Below, one piece after another: positions 1 through 11,116 of a DNA stretch of 64,000 nucleotides. The DNA is from Rugalucina vietnamica (Eukaryota; Mollusca; Bivalvia; Lucinida; Lucinidae). Positions within the stretch are counted from its first letter, which is position 1, and the number at the start of each line of letters is the position of its first letter. The stretch is taken from NCBI GenBank assembly GCA_964017185.1, contig OZ024870.1, positions 62,226,812 to 62,290,811 of the forward strand, read 5' to 3'. The translations under genes and the position numbers were made by a program. A model generated the notes under the pieces. The model ran no database searches. It saw nothing but the letters and a program-made list of their open reading frames with translations, and was not told where the DNA came from.

Positions 1-125
1 TACTATCTGGGTAGCGAAAATAAGGTGATGATCATCTGTGCAGTTTAATTTGAGTTACTGCACAGCTGATTTGGCTTTTTTTATTTTTCGCATAAGGAAA
101 ACGCATGCTTTCTCATGACGCGGCT
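1..125 (-). mobile_element. Family A hairpin MITE, cut by the window edge
   Basis: Minus-strand copy of the 235-bp family A element described at 56966-57200. It keeps the central palindrome arm (CTGCACAGCTGAT) and the terminal part ending in GCGGCT. The other end lies outside the window. Confidence 0.75.
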
Positions 126-454
126 AATTTATCTTTCTCCCATGTCATAAATTGCAATGTATGATGCCTACTACTTTTGTGACCCTGTTTCATAATATGG
201 TCATCCCAAGATTACTTTGAATATATAGCCACCCATCCACACTAGATATTTTGATGAATGGTCAACTGCTAAAACGTAAATATTTGCACTTCTAAATCTG
301 AATAGCTTACTGGTGACACGCCAAATGACAATATTTCATCAGAGGGTTCGGGTGGGAGAGAAATTAGTCCATAGAACGCACAAGCGAAGCGAACTTGGAC
401 ACACAATCATCTGATTTCATCTGCCGGGGTAAGTGCGTTTTCCTTGTCACATGT
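126..454. other. No feature recognised
   Basis: Unique-looking AT-rich DNA with no repeat or exon that I can support. It is probably intron of the gene whose last exon lies at 914. Confidence 0.5.
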
Positions 455-689
455 GAGCCGCCGCATGGGAAAACCAACAATCTGCATAGGCGAAAACAAA
501 GGCACAGATCAGCTTCGCAGTAACTGCGAAGCTGATCAGCGCCTTTGTTTTCGCTACACGGATAGTACATTTCCTCCTCTACTTATTCCCAAATTTTCAA
601 GATTCTGGGTTTCTTCTGTGACTGTACAGGCTGGTTTGTGTTGGACCTGGTCGGAAACCCAAATTGTTGGTTTTGTCATGCACAGGCTC
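455..689 (+). mobile_element. Family A hairpin MITE
   Basis: Full-length copy, 235 bp, flanked by a perfect 4-bp duplication ATGT (451-454 and 690-693). The central stem is of the TTCGCAG/CTGCGAA type. Confidence 0.88.
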
Positions 690-913
690 ATGTAGATGTA
701 GGTTCCGGTCACTACCCTAATCGATGAAAACAGCCGAATCGGTGAAAATTCAATTCCGGTATTTAAACCCATACAACTGTATAATTATATGGCAGACGCA
801 AGTCCATTGTACATAGGGATCATTCAAGGTGTCTTGTATATTAACACTGATTACAGTAAGAGCTGACGTTCCATAAGTTCATTTTGCGATAACCTAATAT
901 CAACAATTTGCAG

Positions 914-1035
914 GAGAGCAATCTCCCTCCATCAACAATGTCTTGTGGGTATTATTTACAGGCTCTAGCATATATGCAGCAATAGCAAGAGCATGATTGA
1001 GATGTGAAATAAAGCACTGACACATACATGATTAT
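914..1035 (+). CDS. Last coding exon and polyA signal of an unidentified gene
   Basis: A splice acceptor (CAATTTGCAG, ending at 913) opens a short segment, followed by AATAAA at 1008-1013. The exon can be read in two frames. Phase 0 ends at TAG 983-985 with a tail finishing YYLQALAYMQQ. The other ends at TGA 994-996 with a tail containing NNVLWVLFTGSSIYAAIARA. The acceptor plus polyA signal supports a terminal exon, but the upstream exon that would fix the phase is not visible. I do not recognise the protein. It lies between two family A MITEs, so the upstream gene body is outside the window or too short to see. Confidence 0.4.
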
Positions 1036-1221
1036 GAATTGTACTTTGATATACCTCTTGCTGGAGGACCAGGTGACCAGTCACTTGTTTTTATTGCATT
1101 GTCTTATTTTTTATTGTTCGTATCCAGGGTGACTACAAGTTCGAAGCTACTCGGGTTTTCGACGGATGAACTTATTGGAAGAAGACCTATCATCTGGAAC
1201 TTGCTTTCTTTGATGAAATTT

Positions 1222-1456
1222 GAGCCTGTGCATGAGAAAACGAACAATTTGCATATGCGAAAACAAAGACTCAGATCAGCTATGCAATAACTGCACAGCT
1301 AATCAGCGCCTTTGTTTTCGACACACAGATAGTACAATTCCTCTTCTACTTATATCCAAAGTTTCAAGCTTCTAGCTTTGTTCTGTGACTGTACAGCCTG
1401 GTTTGTGTCAGACCTGGTCGGAAACCCAAATTGTTGTTTTTCTCACGCGCAGGCTC
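1222..1456 (+). mobile_element. Family A hairpin MITE
   Basis: Full-length copy beginning GAGCCTGTGCATGAGAAAAC and ending in AGGCTC. The flanks are A/T-rich (AATTT on the left, AAAATTT on the right), so the 4-bp duplication is not clean. Confidence 0.85.
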
Positions 1457-1499
1457 AAAATTTTACATTTACACGCATCGATGGTCAAACAACGCAGTA

Positions 1500-2115
1500 G
1501 GAATTTTTACGCCAAGCTCAACTTCTAAATACTATAATTCCAAGTTTACTGATCGTTCCAAGGCGATACTTCTGTGGTACAGTGTATATGTTATGGCGTT
1601 GAATTTTTGAACTGTTAGCATCTTATGTATGTTTTTTATATTTTTTGGTTATATTTGGGTAACTGAGTGGCCATCTATTGGGAAAATAGCTACCAATATG
1701 GCTTACTACCAATATGGCTTACTACATGTTTTCTTAGTATAAGTACCTGATTGTTAATATAGTTGTTTCCCACTGCGGGTTTTGGAGTGGAAATTTCTTT
1801 CTGGTTGCGCCATCTGTATTTGCACGCCGATGGGTCGGGCGGAAGACTGACTCTATGATGACACCGACTTATGGGGTTCAACTGGAGTTTTTCTTTTGCT
1901 CCAGATTTTCAGTGATGTTGTTTGGCGCCTAGTGTTCTCCATCGCCAGGCAGCTTATTGTATCTGTGAGTCCTCGGTTTTGATTCATCATGGTGGTTATC
2001 ATGATTTATTTGTTTGTCCTTCCTGATTCATTGACTACATGTAGTTAAAAATTCACCACGCGGACCGAACAACCAAATAAGGTTGTGAACCACTCAGACA
2101 TGGTCATGTAATGCA
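1500..2115 (+). repeat. Dispersed repeat K, permuted copy
   Basis: Shares blocks with 9294-9775, 12888-13550 and 62905-63300, such as CTGATCGTTCCAAGGCGATA, TTGCTCCAGATTTTCAGTGA and GCAGCTTATTGTATCTGTGA. Here the block that lies last in the other copies (1530-1830) comes first, and the block that lies first follows (1830-2115). That order would arise if the unit were once tandem. No coding sequence or terminal repeat is seen. Confidence 0.65.
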
Positions 2116-2569
2116 TATCATATTAACAATTCAGTGCCATTTCAGTTGTCAGCTATGGTCAGCGATATTCATCAAGACTCTGTTAGTTTAGGCCTAATTA
2201 CTCGGTCGAGGGAGAACGAGCTGGTTGAATAGTAATATTTATTATATGGCAAGTGATGAAATATAGAGAAATATGTATTAAATATAACCAATATTTGAAA
2301 AAGTTATATTTTCACATGTGAAAATATAAAAAAGTTATATTTTCACATGTGAAAATATAAGATTTGGGAATACGCAAATTACGATTCCACCGTTTCATTT
2401 CTAATTTATACATAACTAAATTTTATAATCTATGCTATTGTTGACGCAATGAACGTTCACACACAATAGCGACGTAATAACGTGACGTAATGACGTCATT
2501 TAAGATTTTGACGTCATATGCTTTAGCGCGCAACGTTACAATGACTACATGCAATATAATAAAAAGAAA
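2116..2569. other. AT-rich interval with a short tandem repeat and CRE-like motifs
   Basis: A 31-bp unit containing the palindrome TTTTCACATGTGAAAA is repeated twice at about 2296-2361. At 2476-2518 there are two exact TGACGTCA motifs and two related TGACGTAA motifs. No gene is seen. Confidence 0.6.
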
Positions 2570-2719
2570 ATTCAAGTTTTTGTCGTGAATATGACTTTTA
2601 TTTCATCTCGTGAAGTGAAAAATTATATATTTCATTCGTGCCTTCGGCACTCATGAAATATAAAAAATTTTCACTTCACTCAATGAAATAAAACTCATAT
2701 TCACTCCAAAAACTTGAAT
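2570..2719. mobile_element. Small hairpin MITE (150 bp)
   Basis: The ends are inverted copies (ATTCAAGTTTTTG with GTGAATATGA, and its complement at 2697-2719). The middle folds on GTGCCTTCGGCAC. It is too short to code. Confidence 0.7.
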
Positions 2720-3574
2720 ATCCTCTATTTATATTATTCTTTATGCTGGTACTTGGAATAGGCTCCTATATTTATTGTGGCACTCCCCGGACCAAAAATA
2801 CATTTTTCAATGAATGGATAAAACGATATCGGTACACAGATCGAAGTTTTCACGCAACTCGTTATCTACTCCTGTGCCACAGATGAAAACTGGGAATGTT
2901 TTGAAACATGAAACATGGCTAATCTATTTATGGGGAAGGAATATCCAGTTCTAATCTAAGTTTAGATTATACTCTGTATCATCACCTGAAACACTTTCTC
3001 CTGTCAGAGTAGGCGTTGAAAGATAAATTACAGATCTAAACAAAGCAGAAAATTTTGTGATAATGAAACATAAAACTACATGACCTGGTTAAATGTTACA
3101 GACTGAAAGAAAGAACAATATTTGCATTTTGGTGTTCAGTTTATGTTTGAGTTTGAACCGCTTCATGAGAAAACCCATTTCTACAGTTTTCAAACAGCAT
3201 TGATATTAACTGAAAGAAAACTTTATAGATGCCGTAACACACTGGCGACTTTCTCCACCAATCTCCCCCAATTTTGGGGTTCTCATTTTCGTTTTATCTC
3301 AACAGCTCTTGCAGTTAAATTAGCTTCAGTTTAAATCTACTTATAAGACAGGTAGTTTTACAGCCAGTCTGCTGCTTTTAACATCACTCTTTAACTATCA
3401 TGTAGTTACATATAAGCAAATCACTGCTGATTCCATGATATATGACCAGTTATCAAAACACTCTTGCAGAGAAGTGTAGAGCTCTAGATAAGTCAAATTG
3501 GAGAAAGTCGTCTGTCTGGTAAAGAAAACACATGTCCTTTTGTCAGTGATGATAGATGAAATTCAGCGAGCCTG
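2720..3574. other. No gene recognised; family A remnant
   Basis: Only a terminal scrap of family A (about 3148-3178, GAACCGCTTCATGAGAAAAC) is recognisable. The rest looks unique. Confidence 0.5.
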
Positions 3575-4379
3575 CCCAGCAAACAGAAAACGTTTTGACT
3601 ACATTACGGTTTGGTTGTATAAAGGTTTGGCTAAACCTCACGTTGGGAAAATGTTACTGAAACGTTTTTAAATGGTTGCGAATTGGCAATGAAAGTATCA
3701 ACCATTAGCAAACGTTATGAAAACGTTCTTGTTAACATAACAAATTCCGCTTTTCTGTGAATGGCATTTGTCCTAAACAGAGCTATTTGTTGATTAGTAT
3801 ACAGCTGCCAGTTATTTCAAAGCTTTTGTTTCTAATATAATAAGCTCGACAACAAAACGTTTCCAGAACGTTTTACAAACGTCTGCAACAACATTTATAA
3901 TGACTGTAAATTTACCGCAGCTTCGTATTATTTTATTTCCTTAACAGGGTATATTTAATTAATACTTTGCGTTAGGAATGGAAAGCGTATTATCAGACGA
4001 TTTTCTTTTGCATTTTTTGTCTGTTGGTGCATGCATTTTGCGACAATTTGTTCGAAACAAAATCCTTTAGCTTCGCACCACGTGGTTCCTTTGTTCTCGG
4101 CCATTTGAATATGCAACAAAAGGAAACGGCGTAAGAGAGTATAAGTATCAGTTTTATTTATTATTTTGCTCTAAATGATGTTGCAAATAATCGTCAATAC
4201 ATGTTTCTCACATTTTATTGATCATCTAAAATTTAAGTATTGAAACAATGCGCTCTCTTTCGAATAAGTACTGTGATTGTTATATGTTTTCGCGACCACG
4301 GTTTTGCATCCTCTGAAAAGTCTTTATACTTGACACATGTGCATATTTGGCTTCTTCCGGTGTACGTATATATGCTGAG

Positions 4380-4402
4380 CTAATCTGATTAGCTCAGCAT
4401 AT
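4380..4402. repeat. Short perfect hairpin
   Basis: ATATATGCTGAGCTAATC is followed directly by its complement, within the CCCAGC element. Confidence 0.6.
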
Positions 4403-4894
4403 ATGTCTGGATTTCTGATAATCTAGCTTCCATTTATGTAGAAAAATCTAGGAAATACTTTCGTTTAATCAAAACGTTGTGAAAATGTTCTCTAAACGTT
4501 ATTACTTAAAAATGTTGTGCAAACGTTTTTAGAACGTTGTGCAGTAGAAACATTACTTATATGTTTTTATGTTTATTTCAGTTAGCCATGGCACGAGTGG
4601 TTGTTTGACATGGAAAGACCTTCACTTGGGAATATCATTGCTGTCGTTGATGTTCATAGATATATCAAATAAAATGACAGAGCATCATAATTAGTCTAAG
4701 TTGTTTTATAAAGTTCTGGTTTAAATGTTTCCATGCGTCCTACTGAGAGATAACTGACTGTACCTTCACTGACTGGGTTGTGCTTTTAGAAGTTTCTTTT
4801 CCGTCAGCTCACACATATTGTAAAGGTTAGTGCACTTTGTATGTTTGGGTGTGAATTTGTCGATCCTCATGCAGGTTTGTTTGGGAGAGGTGGC

Positions 4895-5045
4895 CTTGTA
4901 ACAGGTGAAAAAATGCTAATCACCTTTTCGCCCCGGCCGAAGATCGAACCAGGGTCTCCTGCGTGCTAATCCAACACGCTATTGCGTCGCTGTAAAAGCC
5001 GGCTTGTACCGCAAGGCGATACAAGTGTGTATTATACCTAGCACT
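4895..5045 (-). repeat. tRNA-like (SINE-type) unit, copy 1
   Basis: On the minus strand it holds a box B (GGTTCGATC), a box-A-like upstream segment and an anticodon-like stem GCGTGT...GCACGC. Copy 2 lies 270 bp further on and is nearly identical. It lacks the full cloverleaf of a working tRNA, so I take it as a tRNA-derived repeat. Confidence 0.55.
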
Positions 5046-5164
5046 ACTACATATTCCCCCTCCATTTTAGATTCGTCCCCGATTCTCAATTAGACATTCA
5101 CGAACCTAAACTTGACACGGATGTGCTCCGAGCCATTGGATGGGTCATTTTACGTTGGGCGCCA

Positions 5165-5300
5165 AATGTAACAGGTGAAAAAAATGCTAATCACCTTTTC
5201 GCCCCGGCCGAGGATCGAACCAGGGTCTCCTGCGTGCTAATCCAACACTATTGCGTCGCTGTAAAATTCCGGCTTGTGTGTATTATAAGATCTAGCACTA
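5165..5300 (-). repeat. tRNA-like (SINE-type) unit, copy 2
   Basis: Direct repeat of 4895-5045, including the GTAACAGGTGAAAAA border and the box B region. It has small deletions in the anticodon-arm side (CCAACACTATTG against CCAACACGCTATTG). Confidence 0.55.
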
Positions 5301-5761
5301 CTAGCACTACTACAGCCTATTATTAGCGATCCTCATGACAACAAACTTGAAGAGGTGGTACATATTTCACGGCTGAGAAGTTGTATGACAGTTGCAGTAA
5401 TGTGTTTGCTGTGTTTGAAAAATTAAACACTACCTATACGTTTTGGAAACATTTAAAACCAATCCATATAATCCCACAAGTTTAAGTGGCTGCTAGGAAA
5501 GGTTATAACAATGTTCTAGAAACGTTATAGAAAGGTTGCATTTGCGTTTTGTAAAGTTTACAAGAAGGTTGTATAAAGGCTTTGGCAACGTTGTAGAAAG
5601 GTTTTCTGCAACGTTGAACGAAAACGTTTTGAAAACATTAGGAAAACTTTCCTAGAAAACTCTCCTAAACGTTAAATCAAAACGTTTTCACAACCAAAAT
5701 AAAACATTTCGCCAACGTTTATACAACGTTGTTTTGTTAGCTGGGTGATGACTTAATCAGA

Positions 5762-5915
5762 CTCTTAAGCCGTGTTCATGTGCAACATTTGCACCCGGGT
5801 GTATTTTTGCACCCCGGGTGCAAATTTGCACCCCGGGTGTATTTTATGCCATGTGAACGGTGTTTTAAGAAAATAAACCCGGGTGCAAAATACACCCGGG
5901 TGCAAATTTGCCCCT
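5762..5915. repeat. Cluster of GCACCCGGGTGC palindromes in a foldback
   Basis: Five or six copies of the CACCCGGGTG core alternate with TATTTT and AAATTT. The outer arms CTTAAGCCGTGTTCATGTG and CATGTGAACGGTGTTTTAAG form an imperfect inverted pair (5766-5870). It looks like a small hairpin MITE with an internal palindrome array. Confidence 0.6.
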
Positions 5916-6249
5916 ACTTTCGAGGTGGAGCAAAATTTTATATGAAGCCTCCATGGGTAGGGCAACAAAATAAGTTCGCGAATTCGTGGTCATATGCTCA
6001 AGATTACTGTTGTATGCTCGACGGACTTTAACTCTTCTTCACAATCACATAGCCAGTCATTACCAATCTTGGTATTAATGATCTGTTACTTAGCCACATC
6101 ATATGTAAAAAAGTAATAAATCGACATCATTTTGGGATAGCTATATTTTGCAGCCTCTAAGATCGTGAAGTCAAGTTGACTGCTCAGTTAATATGAAAAT
6201 ACACATTTGCATAAATCAATTTCAAGAACAGAAAGATAATTTTATAAGT

Positions 6250-7085
6250 TAGGGAGCGACCATTTGATTTTTATGGGGGGGGGGGGGGGGGGCTGGAAGA
6301 TGTTTTCGGGCCTGGATATTTTTTTCACTCGCGACACGGTCCTGTCTTTTTATTTGTATATAATACAATATGTACAATAGAATTTACCCTGTCCTAGATA
6401 ATTTTTTCGGGCAAAATTCGGTCCTGATTTTTTTTTTTTCAAATCTTCCAGTCACGCACACGGGTTCTTGGAGCGGAATCTTGGAGGGAAATTTTGGAGT
6501 GGAACAGAAAACGCAATATTCCGGCGATGAAAGAACCTGTGACAGTATTTAAGGTTCAGATTATATTTTTCTTTTGATCCTTTGGGATCAGTGAATATAT
6601 ATGAAGTATTTCAAATTTTTATATGTTAAGAATCATCTTCTTAACTGTATTTTGATTATTTGGCCCCTTTGGGAATTTGAGTCTTTGATTTAGACTACAC
6701 AGATGTAAATTCTTGAAATTGCAGCAAAATATCTGGCTTTCGCTGCCAGTTTTATAAAGGGTCACTGATGAAGATTCATTACCCGAAATTGTACAATATG
6801 GCCCATCTTTTAGCTTTGTATTTTTACTGCTTCCAAAGGATCTAACAATTATTTTTATTATCTATAAAGACCAGAACAGCGCGGCGGTGGTATTTTATGA
6901 TTAATAATGATCATTAATAAAAGTTTATGCATTTTTGTTACATGTTTTGAAATGGCCACCACTGGCATAGAGATAAATTGTATCCCTGGAATTAAATTTT
7001 CTGTTCCACTCCAAAGTTTTGTTCCAAAACTCCAATCCAATACTCCTATCCAAGACTCCAATCCATGACTCCAATCTATAAAAAA
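6250..7085. mobile_element. Probable DNA-transposon remnant with a G tract and inverted blocks
   Basis: The left border GGGAGCGACCATTTGATTT runs into an 18-G tract (6275-6292). GGAGTGGAACAGAAAA (6496-6511) recurs inverted at about 6998-7014. No coding sequence is seen and the right border is unclear. Confidence 0.35.
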
Positions 7086-7325
7086 TACACAGTGCCTATC
7101 AAAACAAATAATCAAAAGGTACATTGACACATAATGAGTCCCTTTGAATACAAAAGTGCATACAACCAAGCCTAGTAAATAAACTTTTACACAGATGCAC
7201 CCAAGAGCGAATTTAAAAACTGAACTAAAATATATGATGATTTAGTAACAGTGGCTGAACAGAAAGCCTCTGAGATGAGATTTAGCACTGACTGGAATTC
7301 TGAATAGGGTTTTGTGTTCTACAAT

Positions 7326-7327
<2 letters not shown>

Positions 7328-7363
<36 letters not shown>
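7328..7363. repeat. Poly-T tract
   Basis: An uninterrupted run of about 35 T. The length may be uncertain because of assembly. Confidence 0.9.
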
Positions 7364-7366
<3 letters not shown>

Positions 7367-8464
7367 CACCTGACTTTGTTACAGGGGGTACAACAGTATA
7401 CATTTAGTGGTCATTTTTTTTTAATTCTTTCGATGGTTGCTGTTATGAAGTCCTAACTGCAGTTTTGATATGAAGACCATATTTCATTTTTGTGAACAGG
7501 CTTATCAGAACCTTTTTAAAACTTCTGGAAGGAAGTTGAGTGCTGCCTATGGAACTGAAATGGGTGTGACTTGAGGCATCTATCTATACTTAAAGTAACC
7601 AGCAGTGCACATGTACCATATAAAACCTGATTATTACGCATCAGGTCGGGCACTGGTTCACCATAGAATCATCAGTTTTTCAAAGCATGTTTAAAGCGAT
7701 CCATGCTGTATCTTATTTTCTATGCATCTTACTTTGGTGTCTGTTTCTGTAATATTTCAACCTTTTGTACAATCCAATTTGAATAGCCATTTTCGGAAAT
7801 AACTGCTCATCAGTAATGAATTAGATTTTTGGTTGTTTCCTATCTTGTTTTTCAGGATAGGACCTTTCTCTGATTGTGCGGTTCCTGGGCATTGCTTTCT
7901 CTGTATACCTAGTTAATACACAAAACTGACCACTATTATTTATTAGGTTACACCCCCTGTATAATTGGCTTGTTAAATGGTTTTGATTTACGAAAACATT
8001 TGTTTTCTGTCAAAATAAGTTCTAATGTGGGAAAACCTTTCTTCTTGGCTCAGACCGGATAGTTACAATGCATGCTGTACAGCTTAAAAGCTACCATTGG
8101 ACTGAGTTTATCTGATTGAGAAATATAAGAGTATAATAATACTATCGTGGCAGTAAAAGCGAGGAATCAGCTCCAACACACCCGATCTGTCCCTGTGATT
8201 TTGCAAAGGCATTATAATACAATGTGTCTTGGCTTAATATTGATAGGGCAGCACCTCTTTTTAGCAACTGTGAATACAGACTATATTCTATAAACAGACG
8301 CTTACATCTTATGAATCATTGGACATAAATTTGCATACTAATTCGAAGCAGACTATATGAGTGTGGCACTAGAGTATATCAGCTCTGGTCGAAGTGTGGT
8401 ATGTTTAATCTAATATATAAAAAGTGTGACTTGTTCACTTTGTTGCGACGTTTCAATTAATAAC
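7364..8464. other. No feature recognised
   Basis: I see no exon with paired splice sites and no copy of the repeat families of this window. Confidence 0.5.
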
Positions 8465-8468
8465 ATTT

Positions 8469-8695
8469 GAGCCGCCTCATGGGAAAACCAACAATGTGGT
8501 TTTCGAACAGGTCTGGCACAAACCAGCCTGTGCAGTCACAGAAGATGGCTAGAGGCTTGAAATTTTGGATTTAGAAAGAAGGTGAATTGTACTATCCGTG
8601 TAGCGAAAACAAAGTCGCAGCCTAAGTTACTGCGAAACTGATCTGCGCCTTTGTTTTCGCCTATGCCGATTGTTGGTTTTCCCATGAAGCGGCTC
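8469..8695 (-). mobile_element. Family A hairpin MITE
   Basis: Nearly complete copy with a perfect ATTT duplication (8465-8468 and 8696-8699). One arm of the central palindrome is partly deleted. Confidence 0.87.
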
Positions 8696-8806
8696 ATTTT
8701 TGCACACAAGTCTCGTAAATGCCCATGCGCATATTGATCGTGACTCCAACAAAAGACATATCTATACAGCATCTCCAATATGTTACAAAGAAGCTATTTT
8801 ATTATT

Positions 8807-8957
8807 GAGCGCAATGTGAGAAAAACAACCTTCGGGGTTTCCGACCCTGTCCGACAAAAACCGACCTGTAAGTCAAAGAAATGGCTAGAAACTTAAATTT
8901 TCGGATTTAAAAGAAGAGTTATGTGTCTTTGTTTTCGCATGTGCAAGACGTTGTTGT
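8807..8957 (-). mobile_element. Family A hairpin MITE, internally deleted
   Basis: Keeps the outer part (GAGAAAAACAACCTTCGGGG, CTGTCCGACAAAAACCGACC) and the TTTGTTTTCGCATGTGC end. The central palindrome is lost. Confidence 0.7.
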
Positions 8958-8981
8958 TCTAAAACTGAAATCCACGAAAAG

Positions 8982-9293
8982 GTATAATTGGGCAAATAGG
9001 TTACTGTATTGGCGGCAACTTTAATATTCATATCTGGGCGTGGTTGGCTAGTCCATCTGATCAAGTAGGGTCGAACTCAGTCAGCCTTGAGTGCTGTCAC
9101 ATATTTACCGCTAGAGCTCAGCTACATGTATTTTGTCCAATCCAGTGAATTAGACAAACTCGTATTTCATTCTTATTTTCTAACGGAAAACACGGTTGAT
9201 TCGGCAAATAGGTTATTGTATGGGCGTTACCTCATGAATACGTTATTGGGTATGGTCTACTTTTGATACAGTAACCTATTTGCCAAATTATAC
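8982..9293. mobile_element. MITE with 27-bp TIRs starting GTATAATT
   Basis: The ends GTATAATTGGGCAAATAGG and the complement of CCTATTTGCCAAATTATAC pair over about 27 bp. A third, internal copy of CGGCAAATAGGTTATTGTAT lies at 9198. The termini suggest a TA target (mariner-like), but this is not proven. Confidence 0.65.
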
Positions 9294-9775
9294 AAGTAGG
9301 CAACGATCAGGAAAAGGCGCAATCAGAAAGAGATTCCCACTCCAAAAACCGTGGTGGGAAAAACTAAACTTAACAATCAGGTACTTATACCATGAAAACA
9401 CACCGTAAGCATGAATGAGCAGCTATTTTCCCAATAGGTGACCAATCAGTCACCTAAACGTAACAAAAATATGAAAACATACATAAGGTGCAAACACCCT
9501 CAGCTTCTGCCGTGGTTCACAACATCTATGTAGTCGTTCGGTCCTCGTGGCGAATCTCTAACTAGTCAATGAATCAAACAAATAAATCCTGACAGCCACC
9601 ATGATCAATAAAAAACTAGGACTCAGAGATTCAGTAAGCTGCCCGACGATGGAGATCCCTGGGTGCCAAATAACTTACTAACTACGGAGCAAAAGAAAAA
9701 AAAAACACCAGTTGAACTTCGGTGAGCCAAGCTACAGACAAGAAGTTTCGGCCCAAAAATAATTTATTGTAACAC
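9294..9775 (-). repeat. Dispersed repeat K
   Basis: Starts GTAGGCAACGATCAGG, directly after the GTATAATT MITE. It is in the same order and orientation as the copy at 12888-13550, so the two K copies flank the GPCR gene and its duplicate as direct repeats. Confidence 0.7.
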
Positions 9776-9872
9776 CACGTGTTGTTTATTTAACGAAAAG
9801 GTAAAAAACGCGAAAACTGTCTGGTCCCTTTTCCAATGATTCTTCCGGTTGTACTAAATCAAAAGGACAAAT

Positions 9873-10060
9873 GAGCCACGACGCGAGAAAAAAAAAACGG
9901 TCTTCGGTGCGACACAAATCGGCCTGTACAGTCACAGAAGCAGGCTAGAGGCTTGAAATTTTGGCTATAAGAAGAAGTGGAATTGTACTATCCGAGTAGA
10001 GGAAATAAAGGTTCCTTTGTTTTCGCATATGCAAAAACCGGTTTTCTCATGATGCGACTC
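9873..10060 (-). mobile_element. Family A hairpin MITE
   Basis: Copy with AAAT on both sides (9869-9872 and 10061-10064). The central palindrome is collapsed to a short ATAAAGGTTCCTTTG. Confidence 0.8.
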
Positions 10061-10369
10061 AAATATGAAAATTCGACCTAAGAAAGTCAATGTAATTTCA
10101 GGATTTTAAATGGTGTATTTCTTTTATCATAACAAAACTATTCAAATACAGATTTCAGAGCTCATCTTTCATATCCTCGGAGTGTCAGTTATAACCCCCT
10201 TTGCTTTCTGAAACGAATACAACCGGCCACAGTTAGAAGATTACGACAAAGACGATTCAAACAAAGTCTCGATGTTGCTCGTGGTATTGAATCGTCGATG
10301 ATGATATGACGTTTTAAATTCATACTAATAAAGTAATTGAGCAGCTGTAGAACTATCTCCTGTGGCATA

Positions 10370-10940
10370 CTCTCAGATCACCAAACGCATAGTGCTTTCT
10401 TTAAATTTTCACGACGAACTTGTTTACCAACTATGACATAAATATGAAAGTTTAACGAGTGTGTGATTAGTGTTAACATACCAAAAACACAAAACAATAG
10501 TTCGTCCGTGCTGTTCGCGTATACATGCGTATGCCTCAACGTCCATGACATGTACGCGTATCGCGCTATACACCACCAACGGGAGAAACACATATCAGAA
10601 AACGCGTACTGAGCAGCATCGTAAGTTATAATCGACATCTGTCGGTTCATTTTACGTTTGGGCTGTCCAAGTCCAGCTGCCGTCGATTCATTGTGGTTTC
10701 TGGATGGACCCTTTCAAACGCTAGCAATTTAACCAGGATCGCAACGTTGCAGAAAACGGTAGGAGGAAATATGCCACGAAGTCTACATATGGAAACACCA
10801 AGAGAAAGAAATCCTCGTAATCCTCGTCAACGAAATCGCACTGCTCGACTAGGGTACCATTTTGATACTTCCCGGTGGCAGCTCCATACAAAATATGAAC
10901 ACAAATGCCGGATGTTACTGTTAATAATGGCTAGGTAACA
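10370..10940 (-). pseudogene. Decayed partial duplicate of the neighbouring GPCR gene
   Basis: Homologous to the 3' half of the receptor at 11117-12090, at nucleotide level from about 10200 and clearly from 10378. The TM7 region reads STDELLFCVFGMLTLITHS, close to the intact copy, and helix 8 reads RENLKKAL. TM6 is scrambled by frame changes, the part encoding TM5 has lost about 15 bp, and nothing 5' of the second extracellular loop remains. A short piece of that loop (CTGCTCGACTAGGGTACC) is repeated at 10962. It was probably made by tandem duplication and is now non-functional. Confidence 0.8.
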
Positions 10941-11116
10941 CGACCTTTAACGAAATAATACTGCTCGACTAGGGTACCCGGATGTTTTTGTGACTTTTGT
11001 TCAGGTTGTTTTCTAAAATGAAATGAGCTTGTCACGTGTACAATATTCCGACAGAAAAGATTCGATCAAATTCTCGATATTGCCCATCGTATTTTATTGC
11101 TGGTGATGTGCTAAGT

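Larger units (their letters stand above)
3575..5745. mobile_element. Foldback DNA element with CCCAGC ends, rich in AACGTT
   Basis: It begins CCCAGCAAACAGAAAACGTT and ends with the inverted counterpart AACGTTGTTTTGTTAGCTGGG's complement form (5725-5745). Both arms (3575-3930 and 5440-5745) are studded with AAACGTT and AACGTTTT words. The interior holds two tRNA-like repeats (4895-5045, 5165-5300). No transposase frame is visible, so it is non-autonomous. The superfamily is undecided. Confidence 0.65.

Noticed and set aside
1128-1221. Exon-like segment after acceptor TATCCAG with frames reading GDYKFEATRVFDG or SSKLLGFSTDELIGR
   Set aside because: The second frame looks like a PAS-domain fragment, but no donor or partner exon was found. 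The polyA signal at 1008 suggests the gene already ended.
4930-5000. Genuine tRNA gene on the minus strand
   Set aside because: Box B is good, but a 7-bp acceptor stem and a normal anticodon loop cannot be drawn, and the unit is a duplicated repeat.
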